Assembly: GCA_017550765.1 (NCBI GenBank)
Contig: JAFZOC010000005.1
Coordinates: 1 to 7,850 of the forward strand
Origin: Oscillospiraceae bacterium
GTDB taxonomy: Bacteria > Bacillota_A > Clostridia > Oscillospirales > Oscillospiraceae
Direction: 5' to 3'
DNA length: 7,850 nucleotides
A model generated the notes under the pieces. That model had not been told where the DNA came from, did not search any database, and was given only the letters and a program-made list of their open reading frames with translations. The position numbers were made by a program, and so were the translations under genes. Of this stretch, positions 1 to 5,778 are shown one piece after another; the stretch's first letter is position 1, and the number at the start of each line of letters is the position of its first letter.

Positions 1-306
1 GCCAAAGAGCTCGAAGAGCGCGGCAGCAAAGTGAAGGCCGGGCGTCTCTCCCCGGGCATCATGATCACGGACTTCACCGTGAAAGCCCTGGGCGGGAAGG
101 AGAGCATCGCCCTGCCGGAGAAGACCAAGAAGGTCTACAACATCCTGGGCGACTACCCGGACGTGGTGGCGGAGCACCTGGTGAAGGGGATGCTGGCGAA
201 CACGAAGAACAACGCCCACATCGAATGGCTGACCTCCGGCAAGGCCGCCTGGCGCTTCCTGACCGCGGGGTTCAACAAGAGGGACTTCTTTGGGGAGAAG
301 AAGTAA
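1..306 (+). CDS. Short-chain dehydrogenase/reductase, C-terminal part (5' end outside window)
   Basis: The reading frame is open from the first base and ends at TAA 304-306, giving the last 101 residues of a longer protein. The segment RLSPGIMITDF (residues 15-25 of the fragment) fits the conserved stretch after the catalytic Tyr-Lys in classical SDR enzymes, where a Pro-Gly is followed by a Thr and an acidic residue near the cofactor nicotinamide. The Rossmann GxxxGxG motif and the YxxxK catalytic pair would lie upstream of the window, so substrate and cofactor cannot be judged. The tail (AWRFLTAGFNKRDFF) is basic and aromatic, a type of ending seen in some uncharacterised SDRs. The GTG at 31 is an internal codon, not a start. 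The gene is followed 19 bases later by an intrinsic terminator and converges with the nuclease gene at 364. Family assignment is fairly secure; the function is unknown. Confidence 0.72.
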   Translation, partial: AKELEERGSKVKAGRLSPGIMITDFTVKALGGKESIALPEKTKKVYNILGDYPDVVAEHLVKGMLANTKNNAHIEWLTSGKAAWRFLTAGFNKRDFFGEKK

Positions 307-325
307 AAGAGCATGGGAACGCCCA

Positions 326-356
326 GTGCCCGGACGAAATGTCCGGGCACTTTTTT
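326..356 (+). terminator. Intrinsic terminator of the SDR gene
   Basis: A perfect 10-bp stem, GTGCCCGGAC at 326-335 pairing with GTCCGGGCAC at 341-350, has a 5-nt loop (GAAAT) and is followed directly by six T residues (351-356). It lies 19 bases after the SDR stop codon. The minus-strand reading of the same hairpin is not followed by a T tract, so it should act mainly on + strand transcripts. The minus-strand nuclease gene ends only 8 bases from it, so its mRNA would carry the hairpin at its 3' end. Confidence 0.93.
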
Positions 357-363
357 GTTCAGA

Positions 364-1530
364 TCATTTGTTACCCTTTGCTCTGTTGTGTGTCTTGCAG
401 AGCATCTGGCAATTGCCCGCGTCCGTGGCGCCGCCCCTGCTCCATGCGGTGACGTGATCGGCGTCCATCTCGTTCAGCTTATAGATCCGTCTCGCGTTGT
501 TGTCGTGTCCCATAGCGCAGAGGGGACAGTTCGACTCGCCCTTGTCTCTCGCTTTCTTTGTCTGCTTCTCGTAAACGACCTTTTTCGTCCTGTCGTCGAA
601 GACCCGGACATGCAGCAGGCTCCTGTCCTGCTCGCCGCCCAGGATGTACTCGAAGATCCCCTTCTTGTCCGTCACCTGCGGGTCTGCCATCAGCTCCTCT
701 ACCCGGGCAGTTACCGCGTCCTTGGCGTAGGCACGCGTGTGATACTGCCGGTACAGCCGGCCCCAGTCTCTGCCGCAGACCTCGCTGCCCGTATACTCAA
801 AGATGGAGTCCACCCAGTCGATCACCGTGTCAAAGTGGTCCTGTAGTTCCCCGATCCCGCTGTCGTAGCGATGGCGGGCCATATAGTCGTCGATCTGCCC
901 GTCGCTGACCCAGCTCAGAGCCGTCTCCAGGATCGCCTGGCGCTTCGGGTCGCCGCTCACATAGGTCTGCCAGCGGTTCATGTTAGCGTTGCCCGTGTTG
1001 GAGAATCGGGCGCGGGCGTGTGTCACGAAAGGCCCGTGATAGGAGGCATTGCGCAACTCCTGCTTGACCAAGGGGACACCCGCGATGTTGATCGTCTCGA
1101 ACCACTTTTGGATCTCGGAGGGCTCGCCTTCGCAGACGTAGATCGTCAGTTTGGTCTCGGTGATCCTATCTTGTTCGTCCTGGTCCAGGCTTTTGAAATA
1201 GCGGGGCTTGCCGTTCCATTCCACCGCAAAAGGCCATGAATTCTTCACGAATCGGGCAAAGGACGTGATGCGCTGCTGCCCATCCAGGACCTCATACTTA
1301 CCGTCCTTATTCAGCACAAAATAGAGCAGGCCAAGAGGATAGCCTTTCAAAAGTGACTCCACCACAGCCACATCCCTTTTGCCGTCGCCGTAGATATAAT
1401 TGCGCTGGTACTCCGGCTGGATGATGAGCTTCCCGCCCAGGCCGAAGAGGCCTTTGCCCTCGTTCCTGTCGAAGATGAAGCCTTCGCAGACGTCGCCCAC
1501 AGTCCAATCGGTGTGGAGCGTGGCTTTCAT
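364..1530 (-). CDS. DUF262-HNH endonuclease, putative restriction component
   Basis: This 388-residue protein has two recognisable parts. The N-terminal half (about residues 10-200) is a DUF262/GmrS-N-like domain: IQPEYQR at 37-43, the hallmark DGQQR at 83-87, and [19 protein letters not shown] near 144-162. In characterised relatives (GmrSD, SspE, BrxU) this domain binds and hydrolyses nucleotides and controls nuclease activity. The C-terminal end (about 333-388) is a classical zinc-type HNH nuclease: CPLC at 335-338, DADHV at 356-360 with the catalytic-type His359, Asn373, Cys378, and a final HNRAKGN. This differs from the DUF1524 nuclease domain (another His-Asn type) usual in GmrSD/SspE. 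ATG at 1530 overlaps the methyltransferase stop by 4 bases (ATGA), and GGAGG at 1540-1544 sits 9 bases upstream inside the methyltransferase gene, so the start is secure. All visible key residues are intact. The linkage implies restriction of DNA lacking the partner's methylation, but cleavage of modified phage DNA is an alternative. Confidence 0.85.
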   Translation of the reverse strand: MKATLHTDWTVGDVCEGFIFDRNEGKGLFGLGGKLIIQPEYQRNYIYGDGKRDVAVVESLLKGYPLGLLYFVLNKDGKYEVLDGQQRITSFARFVKNSWPFAVEWNGKPRYFKSLDQDEQDRITETKLTIYVCEGEPSEIQKWFETINIAGVPLVKQELRNASYHGPFVTHARARFSNTGNANMNRWQTYVSGDPKRQAILETALSWVSDGQIDDYMARHRYDSGIGELQDHFDTVIDWVDSIFEYTGSEVCGRDWGRLYRQYHTRAYAKDAVTARVEELMADPQVTDKKGIFEYILGGEQDRSLLHVRVFDDRTKKVVYEKQTKKARDKGESNCPLCAMGHDNNARRIYKLNEMDADHVTAWSRGGATDAGNCQMLCKTHNRAKGNK

Positions 1531-2681
1531 TCGGCGCTCCCTCCTCTCTTGTGGCGGATAAGGATGCGGGGGTATGTATTCCTTAATATGCCATCTATCA
1601 TAATTGTTGGAGTTGCATTTAAATCGCTATAATTCGGATACTCATTCTTCGTGTAAACATGTGTTTTTAATGCAGGGTCTCCCGCACCCCGTTTTGCCAT
1701 CCCGATTATGGCAAATTGGTCTGGATTATACTTATCCATAAAAGTAATGGGTACCCCCATCACACCATCATAATCTGATGGAATGCTCTCAGTAAACGGT
1801 ATCTCAATGGCATCATAATTATCATAACATGGATACACAGCCATTCCAAAATCAGTAGCCAGCTTTTTCCTTAAACTCTTATTGAACTTCAAATTATGTA
1901 CCATCGTATCAAGCTGCAACGCTTCATGACGGCCGCCATGGTCGATATTTGTAAACCAACGAACGCCTTTCACTCTGATGAACTTTCGCCCGTCTTCATC
2001 GATCCCACAGCCTGCTGCGGCCAATGGATAATCGTCCGGCACATTGAACTTTCTGTCACCCGAATGGATCGAATACCCAAGCCAGATCTTGTTGTCTTTC
2101 AACAGCGGAAAGACTTCCTTATAGGTGATCGCGTTCTGATTCCCGATGATGATGAACTGCTTTTGTCCCTCCATGATCCAGGCCAAAAATTCCCGGAACA
2201 GGGAAAAGGGCGGGTTGGTGATGATGATGTCCGCCTCGTCCCGCAGGCGTGTGACCTCCTCGCTGCGAAAGTCCCCGTCGCCCTCCAGGTAGCCGCGGAA
2301 CTCGAGATCGTCCGCATCGATGTTGCCGGAGCCGTCCGTATCCCGGGTCAGGGTGAAGAGCTTGCCCCGGGTCTCATGCTTTTCGGCGTCGAAGAGGGGA
2401 GATGCGGCCTCGAAGAGCGACAGCTGCTTGTTCCCCGCTCCTCTGGCATAGGAAGTGGAGATCAGCTTTTTCAGTCCGAAGCGCTCGAAATTCGCTGCGA
2501 AATAGCGGGTAAAGTTCGACCACTCCGGGTCGTCGCAGGGGAGCAGGATCGTTTTTCCGCGGAACACGTCGGGATCGTATTCCACATAGGCGTTCATCTC
2601 CGCCTCGATGTCGCTGTACTGGGTATAGAATTCGTCGTTCTTCGCTGCCTTCGCCGCACCCAGGCTCGCGTTGTCGGCCAT
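1527..2681 (-). CDS. EcoRI-family adenine-specific DNA methyltransferase
   Basis: With the start at ATG 2681 the protein is 384 residues. The N-terminus ([20 protein letters not shown], about residues 11-30) is the signature opening of EcoRI-methylase-type proteins. [13 protein letters not shown] at 45-57 corresponds to the SAM-binding region, and DIIITNPPF at 151-159 is the catalytic NPPF motif of N6-adenine methyltransferases. It should transfer methyl groups from S-adenosylmethionine to adenine in a specific DNA site and so protect the host from the coupled nuclease. The frame stays open upstream to 2933, but that extension runs antisense through the regulator gene and lacks a ribosome site. 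ATG 2699 has AAGGG almost touching it, whereas ATG 2681 has AAAGGG (2690-2695) 8 bases away. Residues about 254-372 are encoded by DNA of about 39% GC, against about 62% for residues 74-173. The target site cannot be read from the sequence. Confidence 0.88.
   Translation of the reverse strand: MADNASLGAAKAAKNDEFYTQYSDIEAEMNAYVEYDPDVFRGKTILLPCDDPEWSNFTRYFAANFERFGLKKLISTSYARGAGNKQLSLFEAASPLFDAEKHETRGKLFTLTRDTDGSGNIDADDLEFRGYLEGDGDFRSEEVTRLRDEADIIITNPPFSLFREFLAWIMEGQKQFIIIGNQNAITYKEVFPLLKDNKIWLGYSIHSGDRKFNVPDDYPLAAAGCGIDEDGRKFIRVKGVRWFTNIDHGGRHEALQLDTMVHNLKFNKSLRKKLATDFGMAVYPCYDNYDAIEIPFTESIPSDYDGVMGVPITFMDKYNPDQFAIIGMAKRGAGDPALKTHVYTKNEYPNYSDLNATPTIMIDGILRNTYPRILIRHKRGGSAE
1538..1546 (-). promoter_or_regulatory. 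Strong ribosome binding site of the nuclease gene
   Basis: Reading on the minus strand, GAGGAGGGA lies inside the last codons of the methyltransferase gene, with its GGAGG core 9 bases before the nuclease ATG. Together with the ATGA stop/start overlap this means the nuclease can be translated by reinitiation and also by direct entry. Confidence 0.75.
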
Positions 2682-2745
2682 TTTTCCCACCCTTTCCATC
2701 ACCCTTTTCTCGTGGAAATAAAGGTGATAGAAAAAGCTTACACGC

Positions 2746-2777
2746 ACATTTGTGTTCGCTTGCCGACATATGTGTTC
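2746..2777. promoter_or_regulatory. Paired palindromic boxes, candidate regulator operators
   Basis: The divergent region (2682-2828) between methyltransferase and regulator holds two similar 12-mers in the same orientation: ACATTTGTGTTC at 2746-2757 and ACATATGTGTTC at 2766-2777. They differ at one base and start exactly 20 bases apart, about two helical turns, so bound dimers would lie on nearly the same DNA face. Each is centred on a palindrome: CACATTTGTG (2745-2754, 4-bp arms) and ACATATGT (2766-2773, perfect). Paired, partly symmetric boxes next to a small HTH gene fit the C-box arrangement of restriction-modification controllers. No convincing -35/-10 pair was found here on either strand, so promoter positions are left open. 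Confidence 0.5.
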
Positions 2778-2813
2778 AACAATCGACCAATTACTCTTTA
2801 CACTTTCTTCTGA

Positions 2814-2820
2814 AAGAAGG
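2814..2820 (+). promoter_or_regulatory. Ribosome binding site that sets the regulator start
   Basis: AAGAAGG ends 8 bases before the GTG at 2829, a normal spacing. The earlier in-frame GTG at 2820 overlaps this element and therefore cannot be served by it. The A/G-rich element could also pair with the preceding CTTTC (2803-2807 with GAAAG 2812-2816), a 5-bp hairpin that might mildly hide it. Confidence 0.6.
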
Positions 2821-2828
2821 TGTGCAGA

Positions 2829-3062
2829 GTGCTCGATGCTGTAGCTGTAGGATATGTTATCCAGAGATATCGGGAGGCGAAGGGCCTTTCTCAGGAGGTG
2901 CTGAGCGGGCTGGCGGATATCGGCCGGACCCACCTCAGCGCCATCGAGCGCGGGACGCGCCGCCCCACCATGGACACCTTCGTGAAGATCGCCGCCGCCC
3001 TGCAGGTGAAGCCCTCGGTGCTGATGGCCGCCATCGAAGAAGAGACCGACTGCACGTTATGA
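2829..3062 (+). CDS. Small XRE-family HTH regulator, controller (C) protein-like
   Basis: The GTG start at 2829 gives 77 residues; an earlier in-frame GTG at 2820 would add only three. The whole protein is one XRE/Cro-C1 helix-turn-helix domain: RYREAKGLSQEVLSGLADI (13-31) supplies helices 1-2, with the typical LSQE turn, and GRTHLSAIERGTRRPTMDTF (32-51) supplies the recognition helix and the conserved ERG..RPT segment, followed by LQVKPSVLM. Its size and this sequence pattern match controller proteins of type II restriction-modification systems, which usually act as dimers, activating their own gene and limiting methyltransferase or nuclease expression. It is divergent from the methyltransferase, and the two boxes at 2746-2777 lie between them. 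There is no ligand-binding or other extra domain. A general XRE repressor is the alternative; its linkage to the module makes the controller role likely but unproven. Confidence 0.85.
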   Translation: MLDAVAVGYVIQRYREAKGLSQEVLSGLADIGRTHLSAIERGTRRPTMDTFVKIAAALQVKPSVLMAAIEEETDCTL

Positions 3063-3072
3063 TATCAACAAA

Positions 3073-3108
3073 GCCGGAGAGGCGGCCCCACGGGGCCGCC
3101 TCTCCGGC
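3073..3108. terminator. Perfect 17-bp inverted repeat between convergent genes
   Basis: GCCGGAGAGGCGGCCCC at 3073-3089 is an exact inverted copy of 3092-3108, separated by only 2 bases. In RNA it would form a very stable hairpin whose top pairs open to give a loop. It starts 10 bases after the regulator stop and ends 63 bases before the stop of the convergent minus-strand gene. In the minus direction the stem is followed by TTTGTT; in the plus direction only by a mixed T/C stretch (GTCTTCTC). It is best read as a shared, bidirectional terminator, stronger for the minus-strand gene. Confidence 0.7.
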
Positions 3109-3171
3109 GTCTTCTCAAACTCAAAACGCTGCTCTCAAAACTCGCGGCGCGGTGCGGCGCTGCGCGGTCGC

Positions 3172-4020
3172 TCAGCCGCCCAGGGTCTCGAAGCTCGCGG
3201 GGACCTCCACGTAGAGCTCTCCCGTGTCGCTGTAGGTCATGCGCACCAGGCCCGTGTAGGTCTGGCCCTTCTCCATCCGGTCCGCCGTCTCCTTCTCGAT
3301 ATAGAAGAACATGCACAGCGTCTTCGGCCTTACGTCATGGAGCGTGGTCACCGGCAAGGTCTCCCCGTCGATGTCCACGGTGATCTCGATCTCCAGATCC
3401 CGGTCCACGGTGGACAGCGAGCTGATGCCCGCGTAGACCTCATAGAGGTCCAGCTGCACCCGCATCCCGTACTCCTCGGGCACATATTCCTCGCCATCGG
3501 GGTCGATCTGGGGCTCATGGCGCTCGGGGGCCTTCAGCGCGTCGTAGGGGTCGTCGTAATGGTCGTACAGCCGGCACTCCGTCCTCTCCGCCCGATCGAC
3601 GACCTTGCCGTCCGGCCCGAAGACCAGGATCCGCCCGCCGTAGATCCCCGGGATGAAGGGATCGAAGCCCTTGCCGTCCCGGGTGGGCGCCGAGGTCAGC
3701 GTATCGCCCGGCTGCACCGGGATCTTGCCCGTCAGCTCATAGCCGCCGTCGCCGATCACGATCTCTACCCGGATCTCCGCCGGCGCGCTGTCCTCCGGAT
3801 GGTGATAGTAGAACTCCACCACGCCCGTGTCCCGATAGGCCACGATCTGGTCGTCCCGCTGCCGCTTGCCGGAGCTCTCCGTCGGCGCCGCCGACCCGGG
3901 CTCCTCCGTCTCCGCGCCCGCCTCCGGCAGCGAGGCGAACTTCACCGTCACCCAGGACAGCGTCCCGAAGGCGAAAGCCAGGACGAGCAGGATCGAGATG
4001 ATGGACTTGACGATCTTCAT
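3172..4020 (-). CDS. Membrane-anchored or secreted protein of unknown function
   Basis: The start at ATG 4020 is preceded by AGGAGG (4029-4034) at 8 bases, so the longer frame beginning at 4080 is rejected. The 282-residue protein opens with MKIVKSIISILLVLAFAFG, a short basic N-terminus and one hydrophobic segment (about residues 4-28), so it is either a cleaved signal peptide or a single membrane anchor. There is no lipobox cysteine. A low-complexity linker rich in Glu, Ser, Pro and Ala (about 35-52) leads to an acidic extracytoplasmic domain with many alternating hydrophobic residues (for example RDLEIEITVDIDG and EIRVEIVIGDGGYEL), suggesting beta-sandwich folding. I do not recognise a family. 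It forms a single-gene unit between the defence-like module and the citrate cluster, with its own promoter, and nothing links it functionally to either. Confidence 0.8.
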   Translation of the reverse strand: MKIVKSIISILLVLAFAFGTLSWVTVKFASLPEAGAETEEPGSAAPTESSGKRQRDDQIVAYRDTGVVEFYYHHPEDSAPAEIRVEIVIGDGGYELTGKIPVQPGDTLTSAPTRDGKGFDPFIPGIYGGRILVFGPDGKVVDRAERTECRLYDHYDDPYDALKAPERHEPQIDPDGEEYVPEEYGMRVQLDLYEVYAGISSLSTVDRDLEIEITVDIDGETLPVTTLHDVRPKTLCMFFYIEKETADRMEKGQTYTGLVRMTYSDTGELYVEVPASFETLGG

Positions 4021-4227
4021 GTGTCGTTCCTCCTGTGATCGGGCGGCGTCTCCGCCCGCCGGATATCTCCTGCGCCGCACAGCGCAGGGCTGTCAGCCGC
4101 TGCGCGGCGATGAGGCGCCGATCGGGCCGCTCTGCCCGGGCGAAGGGCGTCGCCCGCGCGCCTCTCCTGTGGTCTTCCCGTTCCGGCGCGTTCCTATGCA
4201 TCCGCGGCCGGGATCTGCTCCGCACTC
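4021..4227 (-). other. Long GC-rich 5' leader of the 282-residue protein gene
   Basis: About 200 bases separate the predicted transcription start (near 4221) from the start codon. The region is very GC-rich. It contains a 7-bp perfect stem close to the ribosome site (CGGGCGG 4040-4046 with CCGCCCG 4052-4058, 5-base loop), 5 bases upstream of AGGAGG. The frame that continues upstream to 4080 and the overlapping frame to 4225 encode Arg-rich sequence typical of random GC-rich DNA. No known riboswitch class was recognised. Confidence 0.4.
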
Positions 4228-4256
4228 AGTGTACCACATGAGCGCTCGCGTGTCGA
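4228..4256 (-). promoter_or_regulatory. Sigma-A/sigma-70 type promoter for the 282-residue protein gene
   Basis: On the minus strand, TCGACA (4251-4256, five of six bases of the -35 consensus) is followed by exactly 17 bases and then TACACT (4228-4233, four of six bases of the -10 consensus). It lies in the 345-base gap between the citX-citG stop (4366) and the next start (4020), pointing towards the latter. The remainder of the gap towards 4365 holds a 12-bp palindrome (GGGAGATCTCCC, 4271-4282) but no hairpin with a T tract, so no clear terminator for the citrate cluster was found. Confidence 0.6.
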
Positions 4257-4365
4257 GCCCGATCGCGCCGGGGAGATCTCCCGCGCCGGAGCGGCCGCCG
4301 CCCCTGTGCGCGTCCGTCTCTCCCTCGCCGCTCTCTGCGCGCGCCTCTCCCGGAGAGCGGAGATG

Positions 4366-5778
4366 TCAGCGGGCTCCCCGGCCGGTCTCCGCGCCGCCTT
4401 CCTCCGGCGCCGTCCCGGGGAAGAGTGGCTCGGCGCAGCAGGTCCAGTCGTGCAGGAAGTAGCTGACCGCCAGCAGATCTGCGCAGCCGCCGGGAGAGAG
4501 TTCGTGCCGGATGAAGAACGCGTCCAGCTCCCGGATCCGCTCCGCGGGCGGAAAGATGCTCCGCCGCAGCTCCTCCCGGACCAGGGCGACAGCCTCGCCC
4601 GCCAGGGCCGGGCCGCCGCGCTTGATCATGTTGCTGTCCTCGCCCCGGGCGATCAGATGCAGCAGGGCGACGGCGCCGGCGTCGTTCCGGCTCAGCCCTT
4701 CGGCGAGGCCGCGCTCCAGCAGGGGCAGGCCGACCTCGCGGATGGCGGGGAGCCCCGCCGCGGCCTCGCCGCGGATGCCCCGCAGACCGTGTTCCAGATA
4801 CAGCCGCTCCCCCGCCGTGCGGGGGGCTCCGGTCCGCTCCACCCTCGCCAGATCCTCCTCCGCGGCCTGGACGCAGAGCTGCCCGCAGGCCGCGCAGATC
4901 CGCTCCGGGTCCCGGCAGGGGGCCTCCGGCCGCCGGAGCCGTCCCACGGCGCCGCAGACCGTGCCCAGGGTGAAGATGGCGCCCTTGTGGGTGTTGACGC
5001 CCTCGGTGGCGGCGAGCATCCGCCGCTCCGCCTCCAGGCCCAGGGCGCGCAGGCGGGCGAAGGCCTCCGCCGGGGGCAGAGAAGCCGTTTTCGCGCCGGT
5101 GAGGAAGCAGTCTTTCCAATAGCCCCGGAGGGCCGCGGCGCTTTTTTCAAAGGTCTCCGGCGTCATGTCCCGGTGGGCGCCGTTGTTGTCCCGGTCCACC
5201 AGACCAGGCTTGGGCGTGGTATCCACCTCGTCCAGCAGCGCCTGGGTGGCCATGACGTCCACCCGCTCCGCGTCCGCCTCCAGGAGCCCCGCCCGCAGCA
5301 GCTTCGTGACCGCCGCGCGCAGCTCCTCCAGGCTGTGGAGCCTGCGGGAGGCGCAGCCGCGCCCCGCCGCGCCGCAGACCAGGCAGCGGCGCTCCTCTCC
5401 CCGGGCCAGCTTCTGCCCGTCCGGGCCGATCACGTCCATGTCGAAGAGGCGGCCCATGGGGCTCTCGTCCTCGATGCGCAGGCAGAGCGCCTTGATCTGC
5501 TCCGCCGGGGCGTCGAGGGCGCAGAGGAGCTCGCAGCCCGTGACGGCGCGGACCTCCTGCCGGGACAGGCGGGCGATCCCGGCCCCGTCCAGCGCCGCGT
5601 CCAGCAGGCGCAGCCCCTCGTCGAAGCCCCGGCGGATCAGGGGGCTGTCCTTCACCGGGCCGGGGATGTTCATGGTGAAGGAGAGGACCGGCCGCCCGTA
5701 CAGCGCCAGGAGCCGGCGCTGCTCCTCCGCCCGGCGGTCCCGGGCCTCCAGCACCTCCAGCAGCGTGACCTCTCTCAT
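4366..5778 (-). CDS. citXG: CitX-CitG fusion: citrate lyase prosthetic-group synthase and transferase
   Basis: This 470-residue protein joins two enzymes. Residues about 1-165 match CitX (holo-ACP synthase of citrate lyase): SFTMNIPGPVKDS at 33-45, GRLFDMDV at 109-116 and RRCLVC at 130-135. Residues about 175-450 match CitG (triphosphoribosyl-dephospho-CoA synthase): EVDTTPKPGLVDRDNNGAHR at 184-203, NTHKGAIF at 262-269, DSNMIKRGG at 381-389 and SPGGCADLLA at 428-437. The CitG part makes the phosphoribosyl-dephospho-CoA precursor from ATP and dephospho-CoA; the CitX part transfers it to a serine of the carrier subunit CitD. Both act in the cytoplasm. Such fusions are known, for example in Haemophilus. 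The start ATG shares one base with the citC stop (TGATG), and the nearest GAGG lies 13 bases away, so translation is probably coupled to citC. The final 20 residues are a low-complexity tail. All signature motifs are intact. Confidence 0.93.
   Translation of the reverse strand: MREVTLLEVLEARDRRAEEQRRLLALYGRPVLSFTMNIPGPVKDSPLIRRGFDEGLRLLDAALDGAGIARLSRQEVRAVTGCELLCALDAPAEQIKALCLRIEDESPMGRLFDMDVIGPDGQKLARGEERRCLVCGAAGRGCASRRLHSLEELRAAVTKLLRAGLLEADAERVDVMATQALLDEVDTTPKPGLVDRDNNGAHRDMTPETFEKSAAALRGYWKDCFLTGAKTASLPPAEAFARLRALGLEAERRMLAATEGVNTHKGAIFTLGTVCGAVGRLRRPEAPCRDPERICAACGQLCVQAAEEDLARVERTGAPRTAGERLYLEHGLRGIRGEAAAGLPAIREVGLPLLERGLAEGLSRNDAGAVALLHLIARGEDSNMIKRGGPALAGEAVALVREELRRSIFPPAERIRELDAFFIRHELSPGGCADLLAVSYFLHDWTCCAEPLFPGTAPEEGGAETGRGAR

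Noticed and set aside
313..846. 177-residue + strand open frame opposite the nuclease gene
   Set aside because: It starts inside the terminator region and is the antisense shadow of the HNH-encoding part.
1896..2813. 305-residue + strand open frame opposite the methyltransferase
   Set aside because: It is antisense to a gene with clear catalytic motifs and shows no recognisable domain or ribosome site.
2682..2933. N-terminal extension of the methyltransferase frame to 2933
   Set aside because: It runs antisense through the regulator gene and the box region, has no ribosome site, and family members begin near the MADNASLG...NDEFYTQ segment.
3117..3171. Short CTCAAA(A)C repeats after the inverted repeat
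   Set aside because: Three irregular copies of a 7-8 base word are too short and uneven to call a CRISPR or other defined array.
4021..4080. Upstream start at 4080 for the 282-residue protein
   Set aside because: It would place an Arg-rich stretch before the hydrophobic signal and ignore the well-spaced AGGAGG in front of ATG 4020.
4261..4365. Palindrome GGGAGATCTCCC as terminator of the citrate cluster
   Set aside because: It has no loop and no following T tract on the minus strand, so termination is not supported.
4226..5119. 297-residue minus-strand frame overlapping citXG
   Set aside because: Gly/Arg/Pro-rich composition typical of an out-of-frame reading; no motif.
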